Shown here in pieces: positions 24,106-36,845 of a stretch of 64,000 nt of DNA. The stretch's first letter is position 1, and each line of letters opens with the position of its first letter. Under the pieces are notes generated by a model that was not told the DNA's origin, ran no database searches, and was given only the letters and a program-made list of their open reading frames with translations. The DNA is from Seriola aureovittata (Eukaryota > Chordata > Actinopteri > Carangiformes > Carangidae): positions 22,013,001-22,077,000 of the forward strand of contig NC_079376.1 of NCBI RefSeq assembly GCF_021018895.1, in the 5' to 3' direction. The position numbers and the translations under genes are program-made.

Positions 24106-26721
24106 CGTAAGGAGGAGGGAAAGACAAAGACTTAAATAGAAAGTTGGCTCATGATCAATCAGCAAAGATTTTCAAAATCTAATTGTTACATTGTGAGTTT
24201 AAGTCCGCTGTGGGTTTTCTTCCTTCACTGCCCTTTAAATTTCTTCTCACAGTGATTTGGCTAATGCAACAAAAATGCATTAATATAATCTTTAAGTGGC
24301 CACCTCCCTGTAATGATATTAATGTGTAACCCAATATAAAAATCACAAGTATAAACTGACATGCAATGTGATATTAGACAGATCCGAAGAAAACCCCTGC
24401 AGAAGAAGCTTATCTGATCAGTGAGATAGTTTCCACGTCTTTCTCCGTCTATTATGTGAGACAAAGCGTTCAATCAGTGCTGCCATTTGTGAAATATAGC
24501 GCTCAATATGTACAAATGACATACTGTAATAATCTTCACCTAAAGGAAATGCTGTGGGAGAAATGTCTCTCACACTCACGATAAGCCCCTCCTTGCTTTG
24601 CTCAGTGGTTCTGTTCCTTTAATTTTAGTCTTAAAAATTCAGACACTGAAGGAATGTGAGCAGATGGTGAAATTAGTCAGTTTGTGGTACAGTTTGAGAA
24701 AACCTCCTCGCAGAGAGAATAAAAAAAGATCTCCTCATTTGTTTCAAAAACATTTTTCCCCAGTTCTGCCAATTCAGAATCCATCATTCAGCTGATGTTT
24801 AGCTGAGCTGCTCTGCTTTAAGAAAATACAATTTTCATAACAGTTTTCTTTTTACAGTTTCTGATGTTTGACATAATGTAGATGTGTTTTGTATAATATC
24901 TGCAGGCAGAGGACGGTTTGAACAGCATTGCAGCCTCCTCTTGTTCAACTGAAGTATGAACAAAAGCTCAGATGAGAAAAGTTGATATTTGTGATACTGG
25001 CCTCCATCGTTGTGCACTGTGTATGTAGCCTTTCACCTGTCAAGTTCCTATAAGTATCAAGACCAAGGAACCAGTATGATGGGATACCACCTGACCCCAC
25101 ACACAAGTTTATGTACATAGACAGTGGCGTCCATACAGTGAGACATTCACTGTGCCCTGCTTTGCGTATATGATAATCCAACCTAGATCATAATTATCAG
25201 CCAGTTATTCCCTCTGGGTTTCTCTGTGTTTTAATTTTAACCCCATTTTCTATCAAGTTTAGTTTACAAATGAAAGGGTTACTGTCCTAAAAAAGTTATC
25301 CAATGAGATTTTTTTTGTTTTGTTTTGTTTTTTTTCTTGTGTTGCCTAGCCAGAGAAAAGGTTAGCTGGCTCACTCGTTGGCCTCAAAGTCGCATGTGTT
25401 TGTTCAGAAAGTGGCAGGTTAATTACCCAATCTCATTTAGATTTATAGTGGGTGGGACCTAAAATCATTGCCCTATGCCTTCCCAGAGGCTCAAGGCCAG
25501 AAGAACTCATCTCATGGGGTTTCCCCTTCTCCATCCAGGGGTTTAAACTAGCAGATCAGAGACTTAAAAAAAGGAAAAGTTTAAAAATTTGTTTTAATGT
25601 TGAAAGAAGTGAAGAAGAAGTTGCCTGACAATGTGCAATGTACTTCACATAGCAATATTCAATAACTTGGACCAATGTGTGTGTGTGCGTGTGTGTATTT
25701 TACTTATTTACTTATTTTACATATGCACAAGAGTAAATAAACATGTCAGGTTTATTGAATTCTCCATGAATTTTTATGTGTTTTTTCGTTTAGCAATTTT
25801 CAGCTACTGAACCTTGAACCATTTACGCCGAACACACAGGTGATTTCAGTCTGTGAGTTTAGGAGAGGCTATACTCTCTTTCCTGTTATTACACTAGGAC
25901 AACCTGCAGTGCAAAATCACCAGCAGTGATTGGAAGGAGGAAATAGGAGGAAAGATATTTTGGAGCTTTGGGATCTATCTATTTTGTCATAATAAGGGAC
26001 AAACAAAAAGCCCCACTGTTTTCAGACAACTGTGGAACAAATGAAGACAGACTTTAAGCTCAGTGTATGTAGACTGCATACTGGAAGCACATTTCCTGAA
26101 AAGAACGTGTCCTGATGAAGTAAGCTTGTGTTAGCTGATAAGGACGCTTTGTGGAAACAGCCCTCTGGTCGCAGGTTTATCACTTTCACTTAAATTTGTT
26201 GACAGGCCAGTTATTTTCCCTTTAAATTATCCTGTCCAACAATACACTCAGCTCTGATTATTTCCCTCCGGTCACTCATTAAATTGACTTGATTTTCCGT
26301 GGTTGTATAGGCAGAAAACACACAAAATCATCACTGTGGTTTTTTTTTTGTTGTTGCTCTTGTTTTGTTTTTTTTGAGAAAATGTAGAACGTGGCAAACT
26401 TAGTAATAAATTCTAACATTAGCACAAACCACCTCTTCTTTTGACATTGCTGTGGATGTGGAAAGTCTGAGAATTGTGACTGTACTTGTTTCTACATAAC
26501 AGCTTCCTCGTTATTTTTCTAACTTTTTCAAAGTTGCAGATTTTTTTCTCGCAGGCAGGTGTCTTAGTGGCAAGAAGTGCTGTGAAACAAAAGTATGTAT
26601 TTCAAACTCTAACAGTGAGACAGCAACTAATGAAGCGTTGCTGAAAATTCAATAAGGAAGATCTCTTCCCTCGTAATCTGCCTTGTTCCTCTACAGTTTA
26701 ATGTTGGCTGCTCAGTATATG
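24106..26721. other. No gene seen
   Basis: AT-rich sequence with T tracts near 25,310-25,335 and 26,339-26,372 and a short GT run near 25,675-25,697. No recognisable exon. Confidence 0.5.
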
Positions 26722-26965
26722 TCATGACCTGCCAAGTTACTTGAGTTCATGGTTCTTTGTCTTTAATGTTTCCCGTCGTTTCTTGTTTCATTTTGGTAAC
26801 CAGTGTCTTGTCTCGTTTCAGATCCCATGTCCTGTCAAGTTTCTCTCCTGTGTGATCACCTGCCCCGCCCTAATGTGTTTCACCTGTGTCTCATTGTCTC
26901 CCCTGCCTTAGAGTTTTTAAGTCCATGTCTTCCCCTCATGTGCTGCCAACATGTCTCCAGGACAG
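26722..26965 (+). repeat. Unclassified dispersed repeat, LTR-like
   Basis: From TGTCATGACCTGCC the stretch contains TCTTGTCTCGTTTCAG, GTGATCACCTGCCCCGCCCT and GTGTTTCACCTGTGTCTCAT. These phrases recur in many teleost repeats, and similar phrases occur on the minus strand at 33.1-33.5 kb. The start resembles the 5' edge of an LTR, but no 3' edge or target duplication is evident. Confidence 0.5.
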
Positions 26966-27289
26966 AGCTCTAAGATCTTTTGAAGGTACTAGCAAGCGGC
27001 ATATGCAATCCATACGTATATACATGTGCAATCATTATCTCTTTTCCTAAAAATTGGGATTCTAAATTCTTCTTTATCCCTCTGTCAGATGAGAACATGC
27101 TACCCCACTACTTGTCTGTAATCCCTCAATATTACTCCTGACAGTCACAAGAGGAAAGTTTCGCTCAAGCAACAACCTCAGAGAATGAAAAACAAAGCCA
27201 ACGCAGAAGTGCTAAAATCAACAGTTCCTCTAATGACCACTAGAGTCTGGCTCCAACAGTGAGTCCATCTCCTTAGACACCAATGTTAA

Positions 27290-27610
27290 AATGTCCAGCT
27301 TTACAGCAGAAATGTTTACAGCCTGGTCTCTATAGCTAATTTCCTCCTTTATGACAACTGTAGGGGGGTGAATTTTTATATAACTCATTGTTTATATTTT
27401 ATTAAGGCTTAAAGGTATGCATAATTTAGGGCATGACCGCTTTGAGTGACAGGTGGGTGATGCACTGACTATTGATGTCTTTGCCCATTTTTGGATTAGC
27501 CAGGAGTTAGGGTCGGAGTCAGACAGTGCCAAGATGGCTTCAAACCCGCGCCTCCGAAACCTATGGGTGACGTCACGAAGGCTACGTCCATCTTTATTTA
27601 CAGTCTATGG
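27290..27610 (+). mobile_element. Non-autonomous DNA element, degraded
   Basis: The segment closes with GTGACGTCACGAAGGCTACG, a short spacer and then TTTACAGTCTATGG, which I recall as the terminal sequence of a common teleost MITE. It also contains GCCAAGATGGCTTC and GAGTGACAGGTGGGTGA, typical internal phrases. The opposite inverted end (CCATAGACTGT) is not seen, so the left boundary is uncertain. Confidence 0.6.
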
Positions 27611-30209
27611 TTTCGCTTCACTGTGCAGCCGATAACATTAGGCTAACTGAGCACATCACCAGTCTGAGGAGCAAGTGAAGGTATCACCATTCACCTGCTC
27701 TTCTGTATGTACAACAGTCAGCGAACGCATCACCGTTCAGTTCATACAACGCTAAGTGAACTCATCACTGCTCAGAGGCATGCTGCTCTGGTTGTGAATT
27801 CTTTCTTTTGCCAGTCAGAGCTTTTACAGAGTTATCAGATTATGATTGATTCTGTGGCTTCGCCATCTTTTAATACGCTTTTCAGTATCATACTGTGAAT
27901 CACAGCTAAGCCGACAATGGCGCTCAGTCATTCAGCTCAGTGCTTCATTTGGTTAATAACTGTGGTGAATCACGTTGCATGTTGGAAACTTATTCTGCCT
28001 CTCAGTCAGCACGCCACTTCATCCCATTTCAACTGTGCTTTCATTTTTTATTGCATTATGTAAGAATGAAAGCAGCATATATTTACACCTATGTTGTTGG
28101 CATTCAGTGTAAGGTAAACATAGCAAGATAAATATCTGGTGCATCATCTCCTCTCTTTTAACATTTGACAGGTTTCCCATCTTTAAGTCCTGGTTTAACT
28201 GTTACAGGTACTTTTATCTGGTCTGAGCCCTCAGCAGCACTGGGGGCCACTCCTCCAGGTTTGGTGTTGCAGTGCAGGAAGTGTCCACACATTCTCTCAA
28301 CTCAAATGTCTCTCAGGTCTCCTGAACCATGGGCTAAGTCATGTCTTCTCTGTCTCATTCACTGATCACTATATTTGATGTCTTCCTTACTGAAATGAAG
28401 CTTTGGCGCAGGTTCAGTTAGGAGGATCTCTTCCCTCATGCCCTTCCTTGTTCCTTTATGAGAAAACATTGGCTACATAGTCCTGATTTCTTCTGTTCTA
28501 GATCTCTCTGTTCAAAATCCCAACCAATTACCTTTCTGTCCGTGTTCCTCGAGCCAGTCAGTCACTGGATGCCGCTCTTTAAATATCATTGCTATTCCAC
28601 TTGTCTGTCTTTCAGGCCTACTATTGCACAACCCACCTCCTGCCACATCACCACCATAACCTCCATGATGTTCAAGGACACTTGTCCAAAGGTTTCCACC
28701 TGCACCTTTTTTGCAAATGATATGTCGGCTCACTTGCAGTACCTTTGTGGCCCACCAGTGAGCCCCTGCCCACAGGTTGGGAACCATTGATATAGAAGGT
28801 AACTGATCAAATAGACAGTTTAGTGAGTGACACAGAGGCACAGAGGTTTCTATTCATTGCATTTTTGCAAACAAGTTACTCATTGTAAGTTATGTTTGCA
28901 TTGTTGGCAACTTATTGGTTATTGATGTAAGTCCTGGGATAAAAATTCTTTAAAGGTCTGCTTATATAAATTCTCTTTTATCCTCAGTTGACCTTTTCCT
29001 AATTACATGGAGGCTAGTGCTTCTTCTCCTAAATGAACCAACAATACTCCTTCAGCAATCTGCAGAAAGATGGACTGTCAACCATCAACACCGGCCCCTC
29101 AGGTGATTTGAATTCCTTCAGAGAGTCATTGAAGCCATTCAATTACACCAGTAATGAAATCAATTTAGCGATTAAGGCAGAAGGAGCAGGTGGTCGCCAC
29201 CAAACCCAGCTGAAAACCTAAACACTGCTCCCTTCAAGTTAATGAGCCAGGGGAGGAGGCGCACACCCCGGAAGAAGTTTGGGGGTAATATGTGTATTTA
29301 TTAAGCATTTATATGATGCCTTGAATTACTCCAAAACATTGGACTTACTGGGAGCTGTTCTTGGTGCTGTGGTCCTGAACCCACTCTGCTGCTCTGCTCC
29401 TCTTGTCTGTTGCTGCTGGAGTTTGTTTTTTTTACGACCTGAATGTCTGAATATCTGAGTTTTTTCTCAGAATATCACCCCCCTTCCCCATCTCGTACTG
29501 TGGTGCAATATGATGTTTTTTATTCTTCATTTTTCCTTCAACGAGAAACATGAGCAGTTTGTTTTGTGTTGTAAAACTGAAACTGTGTGAAATTTAATTA
29601 GTTTGAATTCATTTGTCTTTTCATTAGTAATGGTCTTAATGTCATTTATTTTAATGGCCTTGAAAACAATTCAGGATTGTTAAATAGTCCCATCAGTAAA
29701 TCAGCCTTTGGTGTATAAAGCAAAAACAAGTATATTGGTTAATCATGTGATTGTAAACAGAACATATATTTACTGCAGTGAGAATAATTTATGTGAGAAT
29801 GGTTTATTGCTGCTATAAACACAATAAATTGAAAATAAATTTTAAACAGCCTAAAGTCTACAAAGTTTACTTTTTCACTTTAGCACATAAAAGGTCACTA
29901 AATACACGCAGTAAGAATATACTTAGTAGTAGCTTAGTAGTTGCCCAAGAATAGTAAACTTCAAGTTAACCCATGATTAACTAAAGTTTACTGGTTCTTC
30001 ATGTATGATCATATCCTGCCATCAATTGTCTGACACACTCATGGTGCTCACAAGGTGTGTGTGTGTGTGTGTCATGTATTACTGTGTGTAATTTATATTA
30101 TGTGTTTTGTCTTGTTTAGTGCTGTTTCATCACTGTGTGGAAGTTTTAATGGGGACTGCAGATGGAAATTAGCTTCGGGCTAACTTTGCTACACTGCATC
30201 AGATAGCAA
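27611..30209. other. No gene seen
   Basis: Unique or unclassifiable DNA. The phrase CCCACAGGTTGGGAACCATTGATATAG near 28,768-28,795 resembles an eroded transposon end. A frame of about 110 codons at 28.5-28.8 kb is open on both strands and has no splice logic. Confidence 0.45.
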
Positions 30210-30216
30210 CATATAT

Positions 30217-30252
<36 letters not shown>
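30210..30252. repeat. (TA)n microsatellite
   Basis: About 21 TA units with one phase slip. Self-complementary. Confidence 0.95.
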
Positions 30253-31824
30253 AATACAGTAAATTAATAAGTTATAAATGTGTTTTTTATTTTGTTTTAC
30301 TTGTAATTTTTTTAAGAAATGTGTTGTACATTGTTATTTTATGATTATGATTGGAATTCATTGAAAGTAGAACTGCCAGCTGGATTAGAATGCTGCTGTC
30401 AGTGTTCGTATGACATCATAAGAAGCTCATTTGCATGTAATCCACAGTAGAAAACATTTCTGCAGTCATTTGCGCATGGACCTGTGGACAGGTAAGACCT
30501 CTCTGCAGCTGCTGTTTCTTTTTGCTAAAACTGTTTCTTTGTTGTTGAAGCGAAGAGAATTTACTTTTTCTGTGTTGTTCTGTTACGTTAGTCACTTTTT
30601 CATTAGTTACAATCCAATTATCATTACATCAAGATGTGCATCTCTGGCTGTAATCAGGAGGTAGAAATGCACTTTTTCTCTTGTACAACACAGTTTTAAG
30701 TGGGAAACTTCGTTTTACTTGATGTCTAAGTTGCATGTAGGCAAATAGTGTAGATATATTTGCACTAGAAGAAATTTTACATTGGTTTAAAGCTTTGAAA
30801 TTGTTCCATTTGTGACTTTCTGCAGTTTGTTTAAATCATAACATGAAAATTCAAGATTATTTAATAAATATTGTACTAAATACTACTGCATTGTTTTTTA
30901 TAATTCCTGTGTGCAGTTTGTTGATCACAAAAAAGTTTTCATTATTACAGGAAAAGCTTCTTTTGAGCTATTTGTGGTTAATTGTCATTACCCAAAATTC
31001 GCAGCAGTGGAAGTTCAGGAAGATTTGTTGTGCTACAGTTATGAGTTTAGATGCGTAACATGTCAGTTACAGTCACATGTTTGTTCCTTATCCACAGCGT
31101 AATGAATTAAGATTTTGCTCAGTGAGCTGCTTGAAAGAAAAAGATTATCAGTGAAATTGCTCATTTCAGGCGATGCTGCTCGGCAGGTGAAAATGGAAAC
31201 AAGGGAATAGCTGCTGATGTTACAGCCACGAACAGACCAGCAGACGGTGCATGAAGAGGAGGGGCAAAGACCTCGGAGACGGAGGAAAGAAAAAGTCTAG
31301 ACCAGACAGAGTCACACTGAGGTAGGACGCAACGTAAACCCTCCCACACAGTCAGTCTACACCAGGTGACTAAATATTTCAGTGTCACACGAAAAACGAG
31401 ACAGAGAGCACCAGATAACTGAGGGAGATGGTTTAACATTTCAAATCTGACAGTTGCAACCACATTAAAATAACTAAACAACCACTTGATAGATAATTAA
31501 TTTTAATTTAAAAAAAATATATTTAATCAAATAATGTATATGGTATATATCCTAACCTTAACCAGCATGCAAGATAATAGAAGCAGCAGTAGGAGAATTG
31601 TAGTAGATTGTAATAAAGTATATTACAATTACTGTGTGTAGTTATTGCTTATAATGTAATACTTTACATGAGAACTAGCAAAATATATGTCAACAAAATA
31701 TGACTATGAGATTACTGCTGAGTGAAGCAAATCCTGTCGGTGAATTTACATGCGTTTCATGGCATTTCGGTTCTTTACCAGTCCAGGTCTCTGTCCAACA
31801 TACAGTTTATCAGTGTTTAGGGGG
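30253..31824. other. No gene seen
   Basis: AT-rich sequence without recognisable exons, transposons or long repeats. Confidence 0.5.
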
Positions 31825-31910
31825 AGGGGCTGTAACTCAGGTGGCAAAGGTGATAAAAGTGTTTTGATCCCTGATTCCTCCATTCTATTGCTGTCTGACA
31901 TGTTAAAGTG
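31825..31910 (+). mobile_element. tRNA-derived SINE head, truncated
   Basis: GGGGCTGTAACTCAGGTGGC has the form of a Pol III A box within a tRNA-like head, and GTTTTGATCCC about 30 bp later is a degraded B box. CTGATTCCTCCATTC and TGCTGTCTGACATG then follow the same order as the complete copy at 45.5-45.8 kb on the other strand. The 3' body is missing. It is not a functional tRNA gene, since the cloverleaf cannot be completed. Confidence 0.7.
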
Positions 31911-33065
31911 AAAATTTGACTAAAGAGTTAGAGGAAAAAAAATGAAAGGAAAAAAGGCAAGTATGGAAGACTTGTTCGCCTATGACGGGTAAGATCCCCC
32001 CTCTCCCCTGCAGAACCTCGGGACAACCTAAGGCAGGCACAGCCACGAGTACTTGTCCTGGTTGCCATTGTGTGGGCAGGCACACTGTGCAACATGGTTT
32101 CTCATGGTCTTAAACAAGAACTCAAGACCTGATGGGAATAGTTTAGATAAAGAGTTGTTTGGTTTAGATGAGGCTGTTGTGTGCCTTGTCCTTGAGTGGT
32201 GCATGTTTGACACCTGGGACTGGCACCCTATCACTGATCTCTAATTCATGTCCCCCCCCCCCTCAAAGTAAGATTTAAGTGGACAGACCTAAAACTGTAC
32301 AGTATGATAGCTGTAGTAGAATTATACTTATTTAAGATATAACTAAACTTTATCAAATCTTGAAATGCTTACAAGATTTTCTAAGAATAAAGGACTGGCA
32401 GTAACAGTGACAGAAATGTGAACATGTGACCCTGATGGGGTTAGCCTGCTATCTCATAACTAGTCATATCAATCTCTACATCACTCTGTATCAGTCTGAA
32501 TCAGAACTGCAACTTACATCATTACTACTACTAAAACTTGCAAATATAGAGAAAGTTCTGGTCCAAGATAAAGTCTTAAAGAAATTTAAATGTACAAACT
32601 GACAGAGTCAAAAGTCACCTTTCAGTGGTTTGACTTATCTAGAGGGGCTTCAAGTGGTTGTCAAAGCTTTGTTCAGTGGTTGCTTAAGGCTGGTAATGAA
32701 TATACTTCATTACAAGATGTGATTTGTTGGGGAAATGTTTAATAATTAAAATTACTATACTAATACTTAATAACAATTAAACTCCCTCTCTTGAAAAAGT
32801 AGTCTAGTAAAGAATAGACTACTGAACTATAGCTAGTGACACTTTAAATATTGAATGTGTGGATACTGACAAAGTGCTTCTTGGGTGCTGAGGTTCTCCT
32901 CAGTGCTTGGGGTGGTTTCTAGGGTAGGTGGTTGTTACATGGGGGTGCTTGCAATGCACTCGTGATGCCTTGCCGCTGTGCCCTGCCTCAGTGACCTCTT
33001 CAGGATAGAGGGCAAAACTTCCTCAGAGCCCTCCAGCACTTCCTCCTCAACAGTGGACATTTTCT
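31911..33065. other. No gene seen
   Basis: Unremarkable sequence with a short C tract near 32,251-32,263. Confidence 0.5.
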
Positions 33066-33565
33066 GTCAGGCTCGGGACACAACGTAGAACCCAAAAGCA
33101 CGATCCGAGAGGCAGTTGACAATCAGGCAGTTTATTGTACAACCCAAAAAAAAAAACAACAACAGCGTTCCAAAAACGGACTGGCAAGCCCACTGGAGAC
33201 AGGCGATGGATCCAGTGGGAAAAAGCAGAGACGTGGTCAGACGGGCAGGGTCAAAACACAGGCAGGCAGGACAAGGCAAAGGTACCGACAGGGAACAGGC
33301 AGGTCTCAGGAAACAGGTCACAAAAAAAGGTCTCTCTCAAGGTAGCAATCAGTCACTCACTTTGGAAGAAAACAAACTGGCAAAGTGAAAAGGGACAAAC
33401 CGAGCATAAATACTGTGGGGATAACAAGACACAGGTGACACACATCAGGGAAAAAGCAGGTAATCACCCAGGAGGAAGTAAAGACACAAGAGGGAAACTA
33501 CCAAAATAAAACAGGAAATGACAAGACAGACATAAAACACTAAGGCCTGGGGACCGTTGTGACTT
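33066..33565 (-). repeat. Unclassified dispersed teleost repeat
   Basis: The left edge CTGTCAGGCTCGGGACACAA is followed by GGCAGTTTATTGTACAACC. Near the other side are GACACAGGTGACACACATCA and AAAACAGGAAATGACAAGAC. These phrases recur together in teleost repeats, and the reverse complement resembles the 26.7-kb copy. The overlapping frames of about 90-124 codons on the plus strand are low-complexity and not considered genes. Class (LTR or DNA element) is unresolved. Confidence 0.5.
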
Positions 33566-33619
33566 TGTACTACTTTGTTGTACTTGTCTGTCAGTAGTTC
33601 TGCTCCTCTGTGAAAGGTC

Positions 33620-36300
33620 TGGACAAAACCCTACCATCCTTCTAGAAGGCATCCTCAAATGGCTCCTTAAGTGCGTCATCAAACGCATCCACAAACATGT
33701 CCTCGAACGCCTCCTCAAACGCTTCTCAAGTGCCTCCTCTCCTTCTGCAAACTCAGGGATAGTAGTTTCCTCCCCTACTGACTACTGGTTTTAAAAGGTC
33801 GTCCCCCCTTGTTTTAATTTTGATGTGATTAGCCTCCTCAAACACGTACTCAAATGCGTCATCAAATATATTCCCGAACACGTCTAGAAGGTGTCCTCAA
33901 ATGACTCCCTAAGTGCATCCTAAAACGCATCCACAAACACGTCCTTGAACACGTCTGAAGGCATCCTCAAATGCCTCTTCAAATGCCTCCTCAAGTGCCT
34001 CCTCTCCTTCCAGAAACTCAAGTTCAGTAGTTTCCTCCTCTACTGACTCCTGGTTTTAAAAAGTGGTCTTCACTTGTTTTAATTTTGATGTGATTAATTG
34101 TTTTAAATTTTGTGTCCGGTGCTGTTAAAATCAGCCTGGAAAAAGTTCTTTTTATTTTCTTATTCTTTGTGAATGTTAAATTGAACTTGATGTTAGCCTC
34201 CTCAAACGTGGCCTCAAACGTGGCCTTAAACGTGTCTTCGAACACGTCCTGAAGGCGCCCTAGAATGTCGCCTCAGTGCTTCCTCAAACACCTCCTCAAA
34301 CGTGTCCTCAAACGTGTCCTCAAACGCATCCTCAAATGTGTCCTCTAACACTTCCAGAAGGCATCCTCAAATGAATCCTTAAATACATCCTGAAACACAT
34401 CCTCAAACGTGTCTTTGAACAAGTCCTGAAGGTGTCCTCAAATTACAATTTAAACGCATCATCAAACGTATCCTCAAACGTGTCCTCAAACACGTCCAGA
34501 AGGCATCCTTAAATGACTCTCTATACACCTCCTCAAATGCCTCCTCAAATGCCTTCTCAAGTGCCACCTCTCCTTCCAGAAACTCAAGATCAGTAGTTTC
34601 CTCCCCTACTGACTCCTTGTTTTATAAAGTCGTGTTCCCTTGTTTTAATTTTGATGTGATTAACTGTTTTAAACTTTGTGTCCAGTGCTCTTAAAATCAG
34701 CTTGTAAGATGCCCTGACTCTGGGCCTTATTCTTTGTGAATGTTAAATTGAACTTGATGTTAGCCTCCTCAAACAAGTCTTCAAACACAGCCTCAAACGA
34801 CTCCTTTCAAACGCATCCTAAAACGTGTCTTCCAACACGTCCTCGAACACTTCCAGAAGACGTCCTAAAATGACAACTTAAACGCGTCATCAAATGTGTC
34901 CCCAAACATGTCCTCAAACACGTCCAGAATGTGTCCTTAAATGACTCCTTAAACACCTCCTCAAATGCATCCTCAAATGTGTCTTTGAACACGTCTTAAA
35001 GGCGTCCTCAAATGACAATTTAAACGCGTCATCAGATGCATCCTCAAGCGTGTCCTCGAAAATGTCCAGAAGGTGTCCTTAAATGACTCCCTATACGCTT
35101 CCTCAAATGCCTCCTCAATCGCCTCCTCAAATGCCTCTTCAATCGCCTCCTCAAATGCCTCCTCAAACGCGTCCTGAAATGACTCCTTAAACGCGTCATC
35201 AAACGTGTCCTCAACCATTTCTTTGAACACGTCCTCAAACACTTCCAGAAGATCTCCTCAAATTACAACTTAAACGCGTCATCAAATGCGAAAAGATCAG
35301 TAGTTTCCTCCCCTACTGACTCCTGATTTTAAGAATTCCTCCTACCTCGTTTTAATTTCTTTGTAGTAATTGTTTTTAACTTTGTGTCCAGTGCTGTTAA
35401 AATCAGCCTGGAAAAAGCCCTGACTCTGGGCTTTATTCTTTGTAAGTGTTATATTGAACTTGATTTTAGCCTCCTCAAACGCGTCCTCAAACCTGTCCCC
35501 AAACATGTTCTCGAACACGTCCAGAAGCCATCCTTAAATGACTCCATAAACGCCTCCTCAATCATGTCTTCGAAAACGTCCTGAAGGCGTCCTTTAATGG
35601 CAACTTAAACGTGTCATCAAACACGTCCTCAAACGTGGCCTCAAACATGTCTTCGAACACGTTGTGAGGGCGTCATCAAATGATAACTTAAACACGCCAT
35701 CAAACGCGTCCTCGAACACGTCCAGACGGCGTCCTTAAATGCCTCCTCAATCACCTCCTCTAGTGTCTCCTCTCCTTCCACAAACTCAGGGTTAGTAGTT
35801 TCCTCCCCTACTGACTCCTGGTTTTAAAAAGTCCTCCTCCCTTGTTTTAATATCTTTGTAATACTTGTTTTAAACTTGTGTCTAGTGCTGTTAAAATCAG
35901 CCTGCAAAATGCCCTGACTCTGGGACTTATTCTTTGTAAGTGTTAAATTGAACTTGATGTTAGCCTCCTCAAACGCATCCTCAAACGTGTCCTGAAGGCA
36001 TCCCAAAAGGCGTCCTCAAATGCATCCACAAACGTGTCCTCTAACACGTCCTGAAGGCTTCCTCAAATGCCTCCTCAAATGCCTCCTCTCCTTCCACAAA
36101 CTCAGGGTCAGTAGTTTCCTCCACTACTGACTCCTGGTTTTAAAAAGTCCTCCTCCCTTGTTTTAATATCTTTGTAACACTTGTTTTAAACTTGCGCCTA
36201 GTGCTGTTAACATCAGCCTGGAAAATGCCCTCACTCTGGGCCTTATTCTTTCTGATTCTGTATTTCAACCTGACCTTAGCCTTCTCGAAGGCCTCCTCCT
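33620..36300. repeat. Composite tandem array: 12-bp units plus 200-bp spacer
   Basis: Runs of a 12-bp unit, TCCTCAAACGCG and variants, are separated by six copies of a spacer of about 200 bp. The shared spacer marker AGTAGTTTCC occurs at 33,761, 34,026, 34,592, 35,299, 35,794 and 36,110, giving intervals of 265, 566, 707, 495 and 316 bp; the number of 12-bp units varies. Spacers share CCCTACTGACTCCTGGTTTT, GTGCTGTTAAAATCAGCCTG and TAAATTGAACTTGATGTTAG. The first spacer lacks its middle. In the 12-mers the last four bases alternate CGCG, CGTG, CACG and CATG, the pattern expected from CpG decay. Because 12 is divisible by three, the minus strand repeatedly encodes Phe-Glu-Glu-Ala or close variants. 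Confidence 0.93.
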
Positions 36301-36736
36301 GTTTCAAAAAGTAATTTTCCAGAATCTTGGAAAAGTTGGAATTCCAGTGCTGTGATCAAGTCCACAGGCTACTCCATGCTGATAGGATCAGACTGGCACA
36401 TGGGTCTCCAAATCTCCAGGACCAGGACTTGACCATCAGCAGCTCTTTCCTGAGTTCCACCTTCCCTCCACAAAGACCTGCAGCTGTCTCCTTTAATACT
36501 GATCATTTTTGCTGATAAAAATAAGCACAAAAAAAAACCAAACAAACAAACAACATGATTGTTTCACTGCATTGGCTCCTGTTTATTAATGTAGGTTGTA
36601 TTCATGTTCTATCAGCCAAGAACCTCTCCTAAATTATTACCTGTTTATGAATCTTTTGAATGTATGCATGCAGAAAAATTGAAGGAAAAACCTGATTAAA
36701 TAATAAGTATTGGGGATGCTTTTATGCAGGACACGA
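36301..36736. other. No gene seen
   Basis: Sequence flanking the array. A short A/C-rich patch (AACAAACAAACAAAC) lies at about 36,540. Confidence 0.5.
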
Positions 36737-36845
36737 GGGGTCACTGAATGGTTTGATGAGTTTGAGAACTATGTCCGTCATACTGTGCACTATGGCTTCC
36801 AGAGTCACCAGATCGCAACCCAGCTGAGACTCTCACCAAATGAAA
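36737..36845 (+). pseudogene. Tc1-like transposase fragment
   Basis: One frame reads EWFDEFENYV and then, after a diverged stretch, SHQIATQLRL. This matches the order of the last DDE-domain segment of Tc1-like transposases, where a W-F-D-E-H-E-N phrase precedes the S-P-D-L-N-P-I-E signature, here eroded. Neither terminal inverted repeats nor the rest of the enzyme can be found. It is dead. Confidence 0.45.

Noticed and set aside
28458..28841. About 110-codon frames open on both strands
   Set aside because: Coincident open frames on both strands without splice signals; near an eroded dispersed repeat.
31825..31910. Possible tRNA gene
   Set aside because: A and B box-like sequences are present but no acceptor stem or complete cloverleaf; the downstream text matches a SINE.
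33620..36300. CRISPR-like array
   Set aside because: The repeats are 12 bp and directly adjacent, with similar and not unique spacers; the context is vertebrate.
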